Assembly (NCBI RefSeq): GCF_030345335.1
Contig: NZ_JAPVRC010000006.1
Coordinates: 62,001-126,000 of the forward strand
Origin: Halobacillus campisalis
GTDB lineage: Bacteria > Bacillota > Bacilli > Bacillales > Halobacillaceae
Direction of reading: 5' to 3'
DNA length: 64,000 nt
Part shown: piece after piece, positions 29,006 to 37,129 of the stretch
Layout: each line of letters begins with the position of its first letter
How positions within the stretch are numbered: the first letter of the stretch is position 1
Program-made: the position numbers and the translations under genes
Notes under the pieces: model-generated
Databases searched by the model: none
What the model was told of the DNA's origin: nothing
What the model saw: only the letters and a program-made list of their open reading frames with translations

Positions 29006-29173
29006 TAGGCCGCCTCCTAACAACAAAACCATGCTCCTAAAATTCCCGTATGACAGGGGGTGTAAACGTTCTACCTTTATTTTATCACATAATGTTTAGA
29101 AAAGTAGAATGGAAGGTTCAATTATACTTTTTCCTTCTTTTGTCGTATAGCCTTTAAGATTTAAAAAAATTCG

Positions 29174-29202
29174 TTGACATTATTCTCGTCACGTTGTATA
29201 TT
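29174..29202 (+). promoter_or_regulatory. Sigma-A promoter for tRNA-Val
   Basis: TTGACA (29174-29179), 17-base spacer, TATATT (29197-29202), 41 bases before the tRNA. Confidence 0.8.
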
Positions 29203-29243
29203 AATATTTGTTCGAAACAATTTTACGAAACATTTACATACGT

Positions 29244-29316
29244 GATTCCGTAGCTCAGCTGGGAGAGCGCCACCTTGACAGGGTGGAGGTCGTTGGTTCG
29301 AGCCCAATCGGAATCA
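29244..29316 (+). tRNA. tRNA-Val (anticodon GAC)
   Basis: 73 nt cloverleaf: acceptor GATTCCG / CGGAATC, D-stem GCTC/GAGC, anticodon stem CCACC/GGTGG with loop TTGACAG (anticodon GAC at 29277-29279), T-stem GTTGG/CCAAT with TTCGAGC loop, discriminator A. CCA is not encoded; the next bases are TCCA. It stands alone, with its own promoter and terminator, next to yjcH. Confidence 0.97.
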
Positions 29317-29331
29317 TCCACACAAAGTGCC

Positions 29332-29378
29332 GAAATGGCGCGGTTTTCCATCCATGGGGAGGCCGCGTCATTTCTTTT
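29332..29378 (+). terminator. tRNA-Val terminator
   Basis: Long stem GAAATGGCGCGG / CCGCGTCATTTC (one mismatch; 29332-29343, 29363-29374) followed by TTTT. Confidence 0.85.
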
Positions 29379-29786
29379 ATATTCAAAGAAAGTGGACCAT
29401 TTGTGGACCTATTGAAAAAACTAGTTTTTTTTATATTTACTAGGGTGTAAAGGCTGTGTAAAATATAGCGAACTTTTTGAGTTAATAGGAAAAGCCTGTT
29501 TGAATTATATAATTACAGTAATACCACTGAAGTTCATCCTTTGAAGTCTAATCTTAAAGACATCGAAAGTCATATTCATCAAATTGGGGATCCTCACACT
29601 CAAGAGGCTTTAGGTAATTTTAAGTCCTCCATAAAGTAAAAAAACACCTATGTAGGTGAGCTTTTCGTAAAAAAAGCGAGCATAATCCCTCTGGCGGAAG
29701 AGGAATATATGACACGCCTTTAAATTTCTGACTATTTCTTTAAACGTGGTCAGTGAAATTATACAGGTGGTGGAGGTTTTTTGTGA
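29379..29786. other. Gene-poor stretch after tRNA-Val
   Basis: Apart from the open fragment at 29481-29639 I see no gene. No second copy of the tRNA 3' end was noticed, so there is no sign of an integrated element. A short hairpin-like CACCTATGTAGGTG occurs near 29644. Confidence 0.4.
29481..29639 (+). pseudogene. Possible 3' remnant of a gene
   Basis: A 52-codon open frame with coding-like composition but no start codon or ribosome site. The translated end includes SNLKDIESHIHQIGDPH and ends FKSSIK. The frame is closed by TGA just upstream. It may be the truncated tail of a lost gene; family not recognised. Confidence 0.3.
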
Positions 29787-30032
29787 TTAGAACCAGCTGT
29801 CCCAGCTATGACCTTTGCGACGTCTACGTCGTCGGTTATCGTCCTCAGCTCCAGCTACTAAATCATCAAGCAGACAGCGGTTAACGGCACGGCAAAAGTC
29901 ATCACTATCAATAAAAGATTTGACTGGTACTCTGAAGTTGTCATCACTAATACCTGCTACGTTATTTCTTTTTCTTCGACGGTTGGAAGATCCTGCAACA
30001 TTGTTATCTCCGCAGCATCCCATATGAAACAC
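29787..30032 (-). CDS. Small Arg- and Cys-containing protein, possible spore protein
   Basis: 81 aa. MGCCGDNN start, two arginine blocks (NRRRKR about residue 17; NRRRRRRKG about residue 66), a central conserved-looking FIDSDDFCRAVNRCLLDDLVAG and an aromatic end SWDSWF. The ribosome site AAGGAGGTG is near ideal (ATG 30032, or 30023 from the second Met). No family recognised. The Cys/Arg composition and the surrounding spore genes make a coat or forespore role a guess. Confidence 0.65.
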   Translation of the reverse strand: MFHMGCCGDNNVAGSSNRRRKRNNVAGISDDNFRVPVKSFIDSDDFCRAVNRCLLDDLVAGAEDDNRRRRRRKGHSWDSWF

Positions 30033-30210
30033 CTCCTTACCTTATAGATTACTTTATAATATGAAAGTTCTAGTAAAATGCTTGGGACAATCTACTATTA
30101 ATAGATAAAAACATATAATAATAGAATATTTATGGATGAAGCTTGCTCATTAATTTATCTTTTTCAAAGGAAAAGAGAAGCTGCCTTGAAGACAGCTTTT
30201 CTTTTCTCTT

Positions 30211-31074
30211 TTATCCATTGATAATAATCCCGCCGTTTACATGAATCATCTGACCTGTCACAAAACTTGAATCCTCACTTGCTAAGTAAACATAGGCTGG
30301 AGCAATTTCTTTCGGGTGAGCGGGGCGGCCCATAGGGTTGTCTGAGCCGAATTCTGCTACTTTTTGCGCGTCAAAGCTTGATACAATAAGAGGGGTCCAA
30401 ACAGGACCAGGAGCTACGCCGTTCACTCGTATTCCTTTTCCGACTAGAGATTTTGATAAGGCTCGGGTAAATGAAGTAATGGCCCCTTTTGTCGCCGTAT
30501 AGTCAATCAGCTGCTCATTTCCTGCATAAGCTGTAATGGATGAAGTATTAATGATGCAACTGCCTCTTTTTAAATAAGGGACCACAGCTTTACTCATATA
30601 GAAGTAAGAAAAAAAGTTGACTCGGAAGGTTTGCTCCATTTGTTCATTTGTAACACTCATAAAGTCATTCTGAGGGAACTGGACGGCAGCATTATTAATT
30701 AAAACATCAATTTTTCCGAATTGATTAACTGTTTCTTTTACTGCATCTTCACAAAAGCCTGCATTCCCAACATTCCCACTAATTAACTTGCAAATGCGTC
30801 CTTGTTGCTCCACCAATTGTTTAGTAAAGGCAGCATCTTCATGTTCATCTAGATATAAGATAACAATGTCAGCACCTTCTTTTGCAAAATATAAACTGAC
30901 CGATCTTCCGATTCCGCTGTCTCCTCCAGTGATTATGACAGTTTTTCCTTTTAGCTTTCCACTGCTTTGATAGTCGGGATCATTATATTCTGGGAGAGGA
31001 TTCATTTCATGCTCGTTACCTGGTTGTTTTCTTTGATGCTGTTTCGGGTTTATTTCTTTCTTAGTATTGGACAT
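30211..31074 (-). CDS. SDR-family oxidoreductase (YdaD/YhdF-like)
   Basis: 287 aa. A 40-residue N-terminal extension (QHQRKQPG, NPLPEYNDPDYQ) is typical of the general-stress SDR subgroup. TGGDSGIGRSVS is the nucleotide loop, NNAAV the next motif, catalytic Ser in INTSSITAY and Tyr-Lys in YTATKGA. ATG 31074 follows AAGGGTG; the ATG 21 bases earlier has no site. In Bacillus this subgroup is general-stress induced; substrate unknown. Confidence 0.9.
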   Translation of the reverse strand: MSNTKKEINPKQHQRKQPGNEHEMNPLPEYNDPDYQSSGKLKGKTVIITGGDSGIGRSVSLYFAKEGADIVILYLDEHEDAAFTKQLVEQQGRICKLISGNVGNAGFCEDAVKETVNQFGKIDVLINNAAVQFPQNDFMSVTNEQMEQTFRVNFFSYFYMSKAVVPYLKRGSCIINTSSITAYAGNEQLIDYTATKGAITSFTRALSKSLVGKGIRVNGVAPGPVWTPLIVSSFDAQKVAEFGSDNPMGRPAHPKEIAPAYVYLASEDSSFVTGQMIHVNGGIIING

Positions 31075-31140
31075 GTCATCACCCTTATAATTCAAGTTAA
31101 TAAAAAGGATGCCCTTACCAGAAGAATTCAGTCATGAAAA

Positions 31141-31178
31141 AAACCAATCATGACAATTTTGATTGTCATGATTGGTTT
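31141..31178 (-). terminator. Long palindromic terminator of the prs-like gene
   Basis: A perfect 16-bp stem (arms 31141-31156 and 31163-31178) with a six-base loop, followed by T7 on the minus strand. Confidence 0.93.
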
Positions 31179-31184
31179 CATTTT

Positions 31185-32141
31185 CTAAGAATCGAACAAT
31201 GGGCTGACTGACTCTTCGTCATGTACACGTTTAATCGCTTCGCTTACTAATGGTGCAATAGAAAGCTGAGTTAATTTCTTCATTCGCTTTTCAGGAGGTA
31301 AAGGAATACTGTTCGTTACGATCAATTCCTTAACAGGGGAAGCTTCAATCTTCTCGATAGCAGGACCTGATAGAACAGGGTGGGTGCTGCAAGCGTAAAC
31401 TTCTTTTGCTCCATTTTCAATTAAAGCCTTCGTTCCGCTTTCAATTCTGATACCAGTATCTACGATGTCATCCATTAATATGCAAGTTTTCCCAGCTATA
31501 TCTCCGACAATGTTTATTTCGCCAGCGAAGTTTCCTCTAGGGGCGCGCTTATCTATGATAGCGATTCCTGTTTTCAAACGGTCAGCCATTTGACGGGCTC
31601 TTTTAACACTGCCGTGATCAGGGGATACGACGACCACATCTTCCAACTCTTTCTCTAAGAAATACTTAGATAGAATCGGCATGGCAAGCAGTAAATCTAC
31701 AGGGATATCAAAAAAGCCCTGTACCTGTGGGGCATGAATATCTATCGAAATAAGTCTCGTTGCTCCAGCGCGTTCAATTAAGTCAGCAACCAGTTTGGCA
31801 GTAATTGGTTCTCTCGAACGGGCTTTACGATCCTGGCGCGCGTAGCCATAATAAGGCATAACCACATTAATTGACTCCGCTGAAGCCCGTCTTAAAGCAT
31901 CAATCATAATAAGCAGTTCCATAATGTGTTGATTGACAGGTTCGCTTGTGGATTGAATGATGTACACGTCACACCCTCTGACACTTTCCTCTATATTAAT
32001 TTGTAATTCTCCATCGCTAAATTCTGTTACTGAGCATTTACCTAATTCAATTCCAAGATTGTCGACGATTTCTTCGGCTAGATCTGTGTTGGAATTCAAA
32101 GAAAAGATCTTTAATTTAGGATCAGGACTTACGGTGGACAT
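31185..32141 (-). CDS. Divergent ribose-phosphate pyrophosphokinase
   Basis: 318 aa, PRPP synthetase family. N-terminal features are normal: [33 protein letters not shown] (ATP/ribose-5-phosphate), [18 protein letters not shown]. The flexible loop reads KRAPRGN rather than the usual KRRPRPN, and the PRPP-binding loop at 224-232 is DDIVDTGIR where housekeeping enzymes have DDIIDTAGT. It stands alone with its own terminator instead of beside glmU, so it is probably a second paralogue. Activity may be altered or regulatory. Start after AAGGAGG. Confidence 0.88.
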   Translation of the reverse strand: MSTVSPDPKLKIFSLNSNTDLAEEIVDNLGIELGKCSVTEFSDGELQINIEESVRGCDVYIIQSTSEPVNQHIMELLIMIDALRRASAESINVVMPYYGYARQDRKARSREPITAKLVADLIERAGATRLISIDIHAPQVQGFFDIPVDLLLAMPILSKYFLEKELEDVVVVSPDHGSVKRARQMADRLKTGIAIIDKRAPRGNFAGEINIVGDIAGKTCILMDDIVDTGIRIESGTKALIENGAKEVYACSTHPVLSGPAIEKIEASPVKELIVTNSIPLPPEKRMKKLTQLSIAPLVSEAIKRVHDEESVSPLFDS

Positions 32142-32435
32142 ATATGGTTCCTCCTTATGTAGGGCGGGTAGATTATTTTAAATACCATTATCCCAAATTT
32201 TCGTTGGATACACAAGAAACCAATGGTTAATAGCTGATCTTTACATGTCTGAATTTAAGGAATGTAATTTACTTCAATTTTAGCTTTGGAAGAGCTGACT
32301 ATATTTAAAATCGACTAGGGAAAATGGATGATTTATCATATCAATATAATAAATATCTTTAAAAAAGTTAGAGAACACTGGATAACGGGAAGGCATTAGT
32401 TCAGTACAACGAAGACTATGCTGGAGGAGAATTAT

Positions 32436-32915
32436 ATGTTTACGTTAAGTGATATCCCTATGTTTTTTGTGAATTTCTTCTTTATCCTTCCTATGGTGAC
32501 ATTAGTGCATGAAGCGGGTCATGTACTTGTTGCCCGGCTGTTCGGAGGAAAGATAAAGTTTTGTATAGGAACAGGCAATACACTTTTTCACTTAGGACCT
32601 TTGGAAGTGAAGAAGATGTATTTCATGGAGGGGTGGTGCCAGTATGAAAAGCTTTCGTACAATAAGACCTGGGCTCATGTGGCGATTTATTTAGCTGGAA
32701 GTATATTTAACTTGATCGTCATTCTCGCTATGAATTATCTGATCTATGCTGGTGTTATTCCAGCTGATTTATTCTTTTACCAATATGCTTATTTCTCAGT
32801 ATATTTCATATTCTTTTCACTTTTTCCTTTTAGAAACGAAGAAGGAAAGCCTAGTGATGGGATGGCAATCTATGATGTCATACGTTATGGGAAAGCGAAC
32901 GACCCTATTGATTAA
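32436..32915 (+). CDS. Small M50-like membrane metalloprotease homologue
   Basis: 159 aa with about four membrane helices. The first helix carries HEAGH (residues 25-29), a HExxH zinc motif within the membrane as in site-2 proteases, and a later FPFRNEEGKPSDG could provide the third ligand. Much smaller than SpoIVFB or RseP, with no PDZ domain. A divergent paralogue is at 56567-57088. ATG 32436 follows CTGGAGGAG; upstream ATG 32418 overlaps it. Role unknown; it could also be a non-catalytic relative. Confidence 0.75.
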   Translation: MFTLSDIPMFFVNFFFILPMVTLVHEAGHVLVARLFGGKIKFCIGTGNTLFHLGPLEVKKMYFMEGWCQYEKLSYNKTWAHVAIYLAGSIFNLIVILAMNYLIYAGVIPADLFFYQYAYFSVYFIFFSLFPFRNEEGKPSDGMAIYDVIRYGKANDPID

Positions 32916-32921
32916 ATGAAA

Positions 32922-32953
32922 AAAGCCAGGGCAGCTGCCCTGGGCTTTTTCAT
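32922..32953. terminator. Bidirectional terminator
   Basis: Stem AAAAAGCC-AGGGCAGCTGCCCT-GGGCTTTTT with A and T tracts on either side, serving the M50-like gene and the convergent YjcZ-type gene. Confidence 0.88.
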
Positions 32954-32955
32954 GC

Positions 32956-33108
32956 TTATTTACAGAGAGCAGCGCCTACAATAATCAAAAGGATGAACAA
33001 AACAACGATCAAAGCAAAGTTGTTTCCACCTCTTCTGCAGCCATATCCACCATATCCGCCGTACGGTCTGTTATTACCGAAGCCGCCGTAACCACAACCA
33101 TATCCCAT
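32956..33108 (-). CDS. YjcZ-family small sporulation membrane peptide
   Basis: 50 aa. Glycine/tyrosine-rich N-terminal half with Cys ([17 protein letters not shown]) and a C-terminal hydrophobic segment [17 protein letters not shown] that is the YjcZ/YczN hallmark. Start at 33108 after AAAGGTGGTGAGG. Such peptides are spore-associated in Bacillus; molecular role unknown. A paralogue lies at 34775-34906. Confidence 0.85.
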   Translation of the reverse strand: MGYGCGYGGFGNNRPYGGYGGYGCRRGGNNFALIVVLFILLIIVGAALCK

Positions 33109-33286
33109 AACCTCACCACCTTTATCTCATTAAGATAACTTATGGAAAAACAACTGAAGTGGAAAGGCGAATGACTATTTTGAAGAAATTTGCTGGTTAT
33201 ATGCACAGATAAAAACAGCATATATTTTATTTTGCTGATTATATTTAATTTCACTAATTACATTAGCTTACATGAGGAGGAGGACA

Positions 33287-33838
33287 TTGAATCAAGATAC
33301 GCTCACTAATGGATTTTGCGAAGGCTTCTGGAACTGTATATCCCCTGCTGACTGGTTAAGCAACCTTTTGACATTTTTAGCTATAGCAATCCCTGTATTC
33401 GTCACTTTAGTGATTGAAAAAAATAAAGCTAAAAAAGAAACCATTAGAAGGATTGCTGAAGAAAGAAAGCCTCTGAAAAGAGAATTAGTCATAAACAAAC
33501 AAATGATTGAGCAGCTGCTAATGAACTTCTGCAAAGCAGAGACTCAAAATGTAAAAGGCGAGGAAATCACTAAAATTATAAAAGAAAATACAGAATACCT
33601 TGAAAGTCTTAGGGCTGTTTTGCTTGCACATTCCATTATAAGAGTAGACGAGATAGATAGAATGAGATTGTTTTTTGGTGCGCTAGAAATCTTGAACAAT
33701 AAATTAAAGTTCAAGAACATTCCAGAAACGAACATCCCGCTTAATCGTATATATCAAAAAAGGGAAATGGAAGAATTTTTACAAGATTGTTATAAGGCAT
33801 GGTATAATATAAAAAGAGATTATGGAATTAAACAATAG
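33287..33838 (+). CDS. Single-helix membrane protein of unknown function
   Basis: 183 aa from TTG 33287, which has AGGAGGAGG at ideal distance; the ATG at 33272 lies inside that site. One membrane helix (about 29-47, LLTFLAIAIPVFVTLVI), then a Lys/Glu-rich soluble domain predicted helical, likely coiled coil (about 48-110). No family recognised. It stands between two YjcZ-type genes and before the EAL gene. Confidence 0.65.
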   Translation: MNQDTLTNGFCEGFWNCISPADWLSNLLTFLAIAIPVFVTLVIEKNKAKKETIRRIAEERKPLKRELVINKQMIEQLLMNFCKAETQNVKGEEITKIIKENTEYLESLRAVLLAHSIIRVDEIDRMRLFFGALEILNNKLKFKNIPETNIPLNRIYQKREMEEFLQDCYKAWYNIKRDYGIKQ

Positions 33839-33915
33839 CTTAAGTTCAGAATGGTTGTTTGCAATAAATAATTATTAGTGAAATGTTTCTAAGTCATTTT
33901 CCTGCATAAGAACCG

Positions 33916-33941
33916 GACCTCATGTAAGTGAGGCTTTTTTA
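33916..33941 (+). terminator. Terminator before EAL gene
   Basis: Stem ACCTCA / TGAGGC-like (CCTCA / TGAGG) followed by six T. Confidence 0.75.
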
Positions 33942-33968
33942 TAATAAAATACCAAAGAGGTGTTGGAT

Positions 33969-34682
33969 TTGACATCTGCAGAGCAACTGTTGAATGGTCG
34001 ATCTTTTTCACATCATTTTCAACCGATTTATAACTTGGCTACTTGGAGAAAAATAGGTTATGAAGTATTGCTGAGACCGGCATGTTCACTGTCACCTGAG
34101 GAAGCGTTCCAATTAGCTGAAGCTGAGGAAAAGCTTTACGAATTAGATACTTTATCTATTCAAAAAGCTGTGGAGTATTATAATAATGAAGGTTATACAA
34201 GCAGAAATGGAATGTTATTTATAAATGTTTTTCCTTCAACGATTTCAAATCCACTTTTCTTATCTTTTATAGAGAAGCTAACTACACAATTCCAACAATC
34301 GCAAAACTTGATTTTAGAATTAAATGAATCGGAAAGAATTGAAGATTACATTGTCTTAAATAAGGCATTGCAAAATATCAGGAAACTGGGCATTAAGGTG
34401 GCTATTGATGATTTTGGGAAACGTTATTCCGATATCGCCTCACTTGTTGAGTTGAAACCTGATTATGTAAAACTTGATCGTTATCTCATAAGTAATTTGG
34501 AGCAATCTAAAGAAAAGCAATTTATTGTTAATTGCATAAAAAAATATTGTGCGGAATTTCATACAAAACTAATTATCGAAGGAATAGAGCGTCCCAATGA
34601 GCTGGCACTGGCAAAATATCTGGGTATTCCTTTAGCTCAAGGGAATGTCCTCTCACCGCCTGAGGATCTTAATCAATATTGA
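33969..34682 (+). CDS. Stand-alone EAL domain c-di-GMP phosphodiesterase
   Basis: 237 aa from TTG 33969, spaced six bases from AAAGAGGTG; the GTG at 33960 is part of that site. The whole protein is one EAL domain, here with EVL in place of EAL (YEVLLR). Metal/substrate residues expected for active enzymes are visible: Glu in EVL, Asn in INVFPST, Glu in LILELNE, Asp-Asp in IDDFG, Lys in VKLDR, Glu in IEGIE, Gln in AQGN. No sensor domain or GGDEF. It is closely similar to 39634-40350. Hydrolysis of c-di-GMP is predicted but unproved. Confidence 0.85.
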   Translation: MTSAEQLLNGRSFSHHFQPIYNLATWRKIGYEVLLRPACSLSPEEAFQLAEAEEKLYELDTLSIQKAVEYYNNEGYTSRNGMLFINVFPSTISNPLFLSFIEKLTTQFQQSQNLILELNESERIEDYIVLNKALQNIRKLGIKVAIDDFGKRYSDIASLVELKPDYVKLDRYLISNLEQSKEKQFIVNCIKKYCAEFHTKLIIEGIERPNELALAKYLGIPLAQGNVLSPPEDLNQY

Positions 34683-34690
34683 ACGTTTTT

Positions 34691-34719
34691 AAAAAAGTCA
34701 GGACGAATGACGTCCTGAC
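34691..34719 (-). terminator. Terminator of second YjcZ-type gene
   Basis: Perfect stem GTCAGGACG / CGTCCTGAC (34697-34705, 34711-34719); the T tract is on the minus strand. Confidence 0.85.
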
Positions 34720-34774
34720 TAAGATTGGTGAGAATTAATATGATTGAAGAAAGGAATGGACCTTTCATTCACTA

Positions 34775-34906
34775 TTAATGTTTATAATAGGCTGTACCAA
34801 CAATAACTAACAAGATGAACAAAACAACGATCAGCGCAAAGCCGCCGCCTTTGTATCCGCCGTAGTTGTTTCCGCAGAAACCACCGAATCCGCCATAATA
34901 GCTCAT
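34775..34906 (-). CDS. YjcZ-family small sporulation membrane peptide (second copy)
   Basis: 43 aa. Gly/Tyr-rich start (YYGGFGGFCGNN) and hydrophobic end [16 protein letters not shown], nearly the same C-terminal helix as in the copy at 32956-33108. ATG 34906 after AAAGGTGGTG. Too short for usual gene callers. Terminator downstream. Confidence 0.85.
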   Translation of the reverse strand: MSYYGGFGGFCGNNYGGYKGGGFALIVVLFILLVIVGTAYYKH

Positions 34907-35077
34907 AATTTCACCACCTTTAGTTCGATACTATACTATATGGCTTATATAGCTGAGGTGGAAAGGCTATCGACTAACTACGTTCTTTTTAGGGCACGTT
35001 GGAATCTTTTCATTCCCATAACAAAACCTCTATACATATGATGAAGGAGATGTTTGTTATGGGAGGAGATTCAGTTA

Positions 35078-35440
35078 ATGTATTATGCGTATCATCCTCA
35101 ATTGTATTATTGTCCAGCATGCGGATCTCGTCGGGCTTATGAAGAAATTGACTCTAATCTTTTTCAACATTCCGCAAATGAAATGAAAAAACTGTTGATT
35201 GATGTTGAAAAGGTGATTGAAAAGCTGGCTTCATCTAAAAATTTGTCGGAAAAAATTATGAATGCAGCCCAGTACTCGGATATGGGAGAAGTCGAGCGAT
35301 TAATCTATTCTATCGGCATTACTTCTGAATTATCCATACGCTACAATCCTGAAAGTTTACATTTAGAATTTAACACATCACATAACTCCGATAATTCAGA
35401 GGAGTGCTGTAAATTGATTTTGGCGTTTCGCTGGAGATAG
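35078..35440 (+). CDS. Small soluble protein with N-terminal CPxC
   Basis: 120 aa from ATG 35078 with GGGAGGAG upstream. Starts YYAYHPQLYYCPACG, a Tyr-rich head with a C-P-A-C pair, then a helical middle (KKLLIDVEKVIEKL; AAQYSDMGEVERLIYSIGI) and a beta-like end with paired Cys. No named family recalled. Spore association is possible from the neighbours but not shown. Confidence 0.65.
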   Translation: MYYAYHPQLYYCPACGSRRAYEEIDSNLFQHSANEMKKLLIDVEKVIEKLASSKNLSEKIMNAAQYSDMGEVERLIYSIGITSELSIRYNPESLHLEFNTSHNSDNSEECCKLILAFRWR

Positions 35441-35760
35441 TTGTTATGATATCCTGCTTCACTTTATGTGGGGCAGGGTATTTTTGTTCGATAAGTATGT
35501 CAATTAAGGGATTTGATCGTAAAATGATAATTTTTGAAAATGACTTTATCAAGTGATTTCAAAAAATGTGCTTAGAAATTCCATAGAGGAAGATTGCATT
35601 GAGATTCAGTTCCTTAAAATAAAGACCAGATTTTCTCTAAACCAAGGCTTCAACTATCCTGCCACAGCGTTGAATAACTTTTCGTGAAAAATCACCAATG
35701 AAGTTTAACCTAACTAAAATAAAAAACGCACTCAAGAAAATGAGTGCGTTAATTAAAGAA
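35441..35760. other. Intergenic stretch
   Basis: A hairpin with a T tail (ATATCCTGC / GCAGGGTAT, about 35449-35484) ends the upstream gene. Nothing else supported. Confidence 0.5.
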
Positions 35761-36135
35761 CTATTCATTGAACCAAAGAGGATCTTCATTGTCCACGAAG
35801 CCATTATAATTGATAAGGACCTCTTCTCCAGCTTTTATATCCCGATAGGCATAAAAATCAAAAGTGTCGTTCTCAAAATTTATTTTATAATTCGCATTAG
35901 GTTCGTATGAATGGTTAAACATCATGCCATAACCTAATACAAAAGCCGAATGGTTCTCACCATATTCGAAAGCATAGTCGGCTAAACGAGTTTTCTCTAT
36001 GAAGTCATGCTCTTCATTAGGATAAGGGATGACCGGAGCCTGGTGTATTAGTTCGCTTTTAGCTATATCTCTTGTAGCAAATACACCACGGTTCAACTCT
36101 TCATCAGGTAGAGTTGACGTTTTTATTTCAATCAT
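35761..36135 (-). CDS. SET-domain protein
   Basis: 124 aa, almost nothing but a SET domain. RGVFATRDI at the N-terminus, the pseudo-knot motif FNHSYEPNANY with Asn-His for S-adenosylmethionine binding, and GEEVLINYNG with the catalytic-type Tyr at the end. Bacterial SET proteins of this small type are lysine methyltransferase candidates of unknown target. ATG 36135 follows GAGCAGGTG; the GTG nine bases earlier overlaps it. Confidence 0.82.
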   Translation of the reverse strand: MIEIKTSTLPDEELNRGVFATRDIAKSELIHQAPVIPYPNEEHDFIEKTRLADYAFEYGENHSAFVLGYGMMFNHSYEPNANYKINFENDTFDFYAYRDIKAGEEVLINYNGFVDNEDPLWFNE

Positions 36136-36238
36136 TTTTATCACCTGCTCTTTCTATATTAAGTCTGACAGGAGAGCAAGCGAAACGCAACTTTTTTACT
36201 ATTCTGTTAAATGGGGAGAATTTCACTCTAAAGCAACC

Positions 36239-36733
36239 TTAAGGATGGATAAACACAGGAGTTCCAACAGGTATTGTTCTAGCTAACTCTTCTACATCAT
36301 TATTGTACATGCGTATACAACCTTTCGATACAGCTTTACCTATAGAACTGGGATCATTAGTTCCGTGAATACCATAATATTGTTTTGAAAGGCTCATCCA
36401 CATTGTTCCATAAGGGCCTCCGGGGTTAGGAGCCTTATTAATGATAATGAATTGACCGATCGGTGTGTTATTTAAAATGCTGCCTACTGCAATTGGGTAT
36501 TGTTTCTGTAATACGCCGTCCTTAAGAAGGTTAAGGTGTCTTCCGCTTAAGGATACCCCGATTTGGTAAGGGATTGAACTAGCAGGTGGAATCCCTGGAA
36601 TCTCGATGGACTGTCCAGGATAGATAATGTTAGGGTTGATTCCTGGGTTTGCAGCTAAAATAGTGGATAAGGGTGTGCGGTAATCACGAGAGATTTGTGA
36701 AAGTGTTTCGTCAGGTTTTACAATATGAAACAG
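36239..36733 (-). CDS. ykuD: LysM-YkuD L,D-transpeptidase with apparent CTG start
   Basis: 164 aa, exactly the length of B. subtilis YkuD. N-terminal LysM repeat (residues 2-50: [22 protein letters not shown]), then the YkuD domain with HGTN and the catalytic motif SKGCIRMYN. It forms 3-3 or related cross-links in peptidoglycan, in Bacillus in the spore. A stop TAA directly precedes the first codon, and no ATG, GTG or TTG lies upstream of LysM. CTG at 36733 is eight bases from GGAGG, so CTG is the most likely initiator; a mutated ATG or sequence error is the alternative. Confidence 0.85.
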   Translation of the reverse strand: MFHIVKPDETLSQISRDYRTPLSTILAANPGINPNIIYPGQSIEIPGIPPASSIPYQIGVSLSGRHLNLLKDGVLQKQYPIAVGSILNNTPIGQFIIINKAPNPGGPYGTMWMSLSKQYYGIHGTNDPSSIGKAVSKGCIRMYNNDVEELARTIPVGTPVFIHP

Positions 36734-36942
36734 TTAAAGCACCTCCATAATGTTTTTATACATTGTATGTAGGCTTTTAAGAGTTTTTCATCAAATTGCA
36801 GGAAACTGAACTGACTCCTGCAAATGAATTGAATGGAAAATTTTTCGGGGAGAGTCATGGTAAAACTTAGGGAGAAAAGCAACCTTATCTCTGGTCCGCC
36901 TATTTAAGGGATAAAAAGGGGGGGGTAAAAGTTTGAAGGGAT

Positions 36943-36986
36943 GAATAGACAAGCAAAATGAAAGAATTTAATTTGCTTGTCTATTC
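36943..36986. repeat. Perfect 15-bp inverted repeat over a stop codon
   Basis: Arms 36943-36957 and 36972-36986 (GAATAGACAAGCAAA and complement) with a 14-base loop. The right arm is the last codons of the Spo0E-type gene. No clear T tract, so it may stabilise the mRNA or terminate weakly. Confidence 0.7.
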
Positions 36987-37129
36987 AAGAGATCATCAAG
37001 CTGCTGACTGCAGCGCACCGTTCTTACATCTGTCAGCCCGTACCTTGTGCCTAATTCAATCATTTCCCTCTTCTTAATCAATATAGCTTTAGACAACTTA
37101 TATTTTGGTGGTTCGATCACTTTATTCAC
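36968..37129 (-). CDS. Spo0E-family aspartyl-phosphate phosphatase
   Basis: 53 aa from GTG 37129, with CCAAGGAGG upstream. The family core is clear: IKKREMIELGTRYGL in the first helix and SQQLDDLLN in the second, where SQ-x-LD is the catalytic motif. Such proteins dephosphorylate Spo0A and delay sporulation. The reading extended to 37171 covers the ribosome site and is rejected. Confidence 0.85.
   Translation of the reverse strand: MNKVIEPPKYKLSKAILIKKREMIELGTRYGLTDVRTVRCSQQLDDLLNRQAN

Noticed and set aside
29244-29316. tRNA-Val as integration site of a mobile element
   Set aside because: No second copy of the tRNA 3' end and no integrase gene was found downstream; only a small start-less fragment.
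29208-29450. 80-codon frame over tRNA-Val
   Set aside because: It reads through the tRNA and its terminator, so it is non-coding.
36918-36925. G8 run as a phase-variable site
   Set aside because: It lies in intergenic DNA between the LysM-YkuD gene and the Spo0E-type gene with no frame depending on it.
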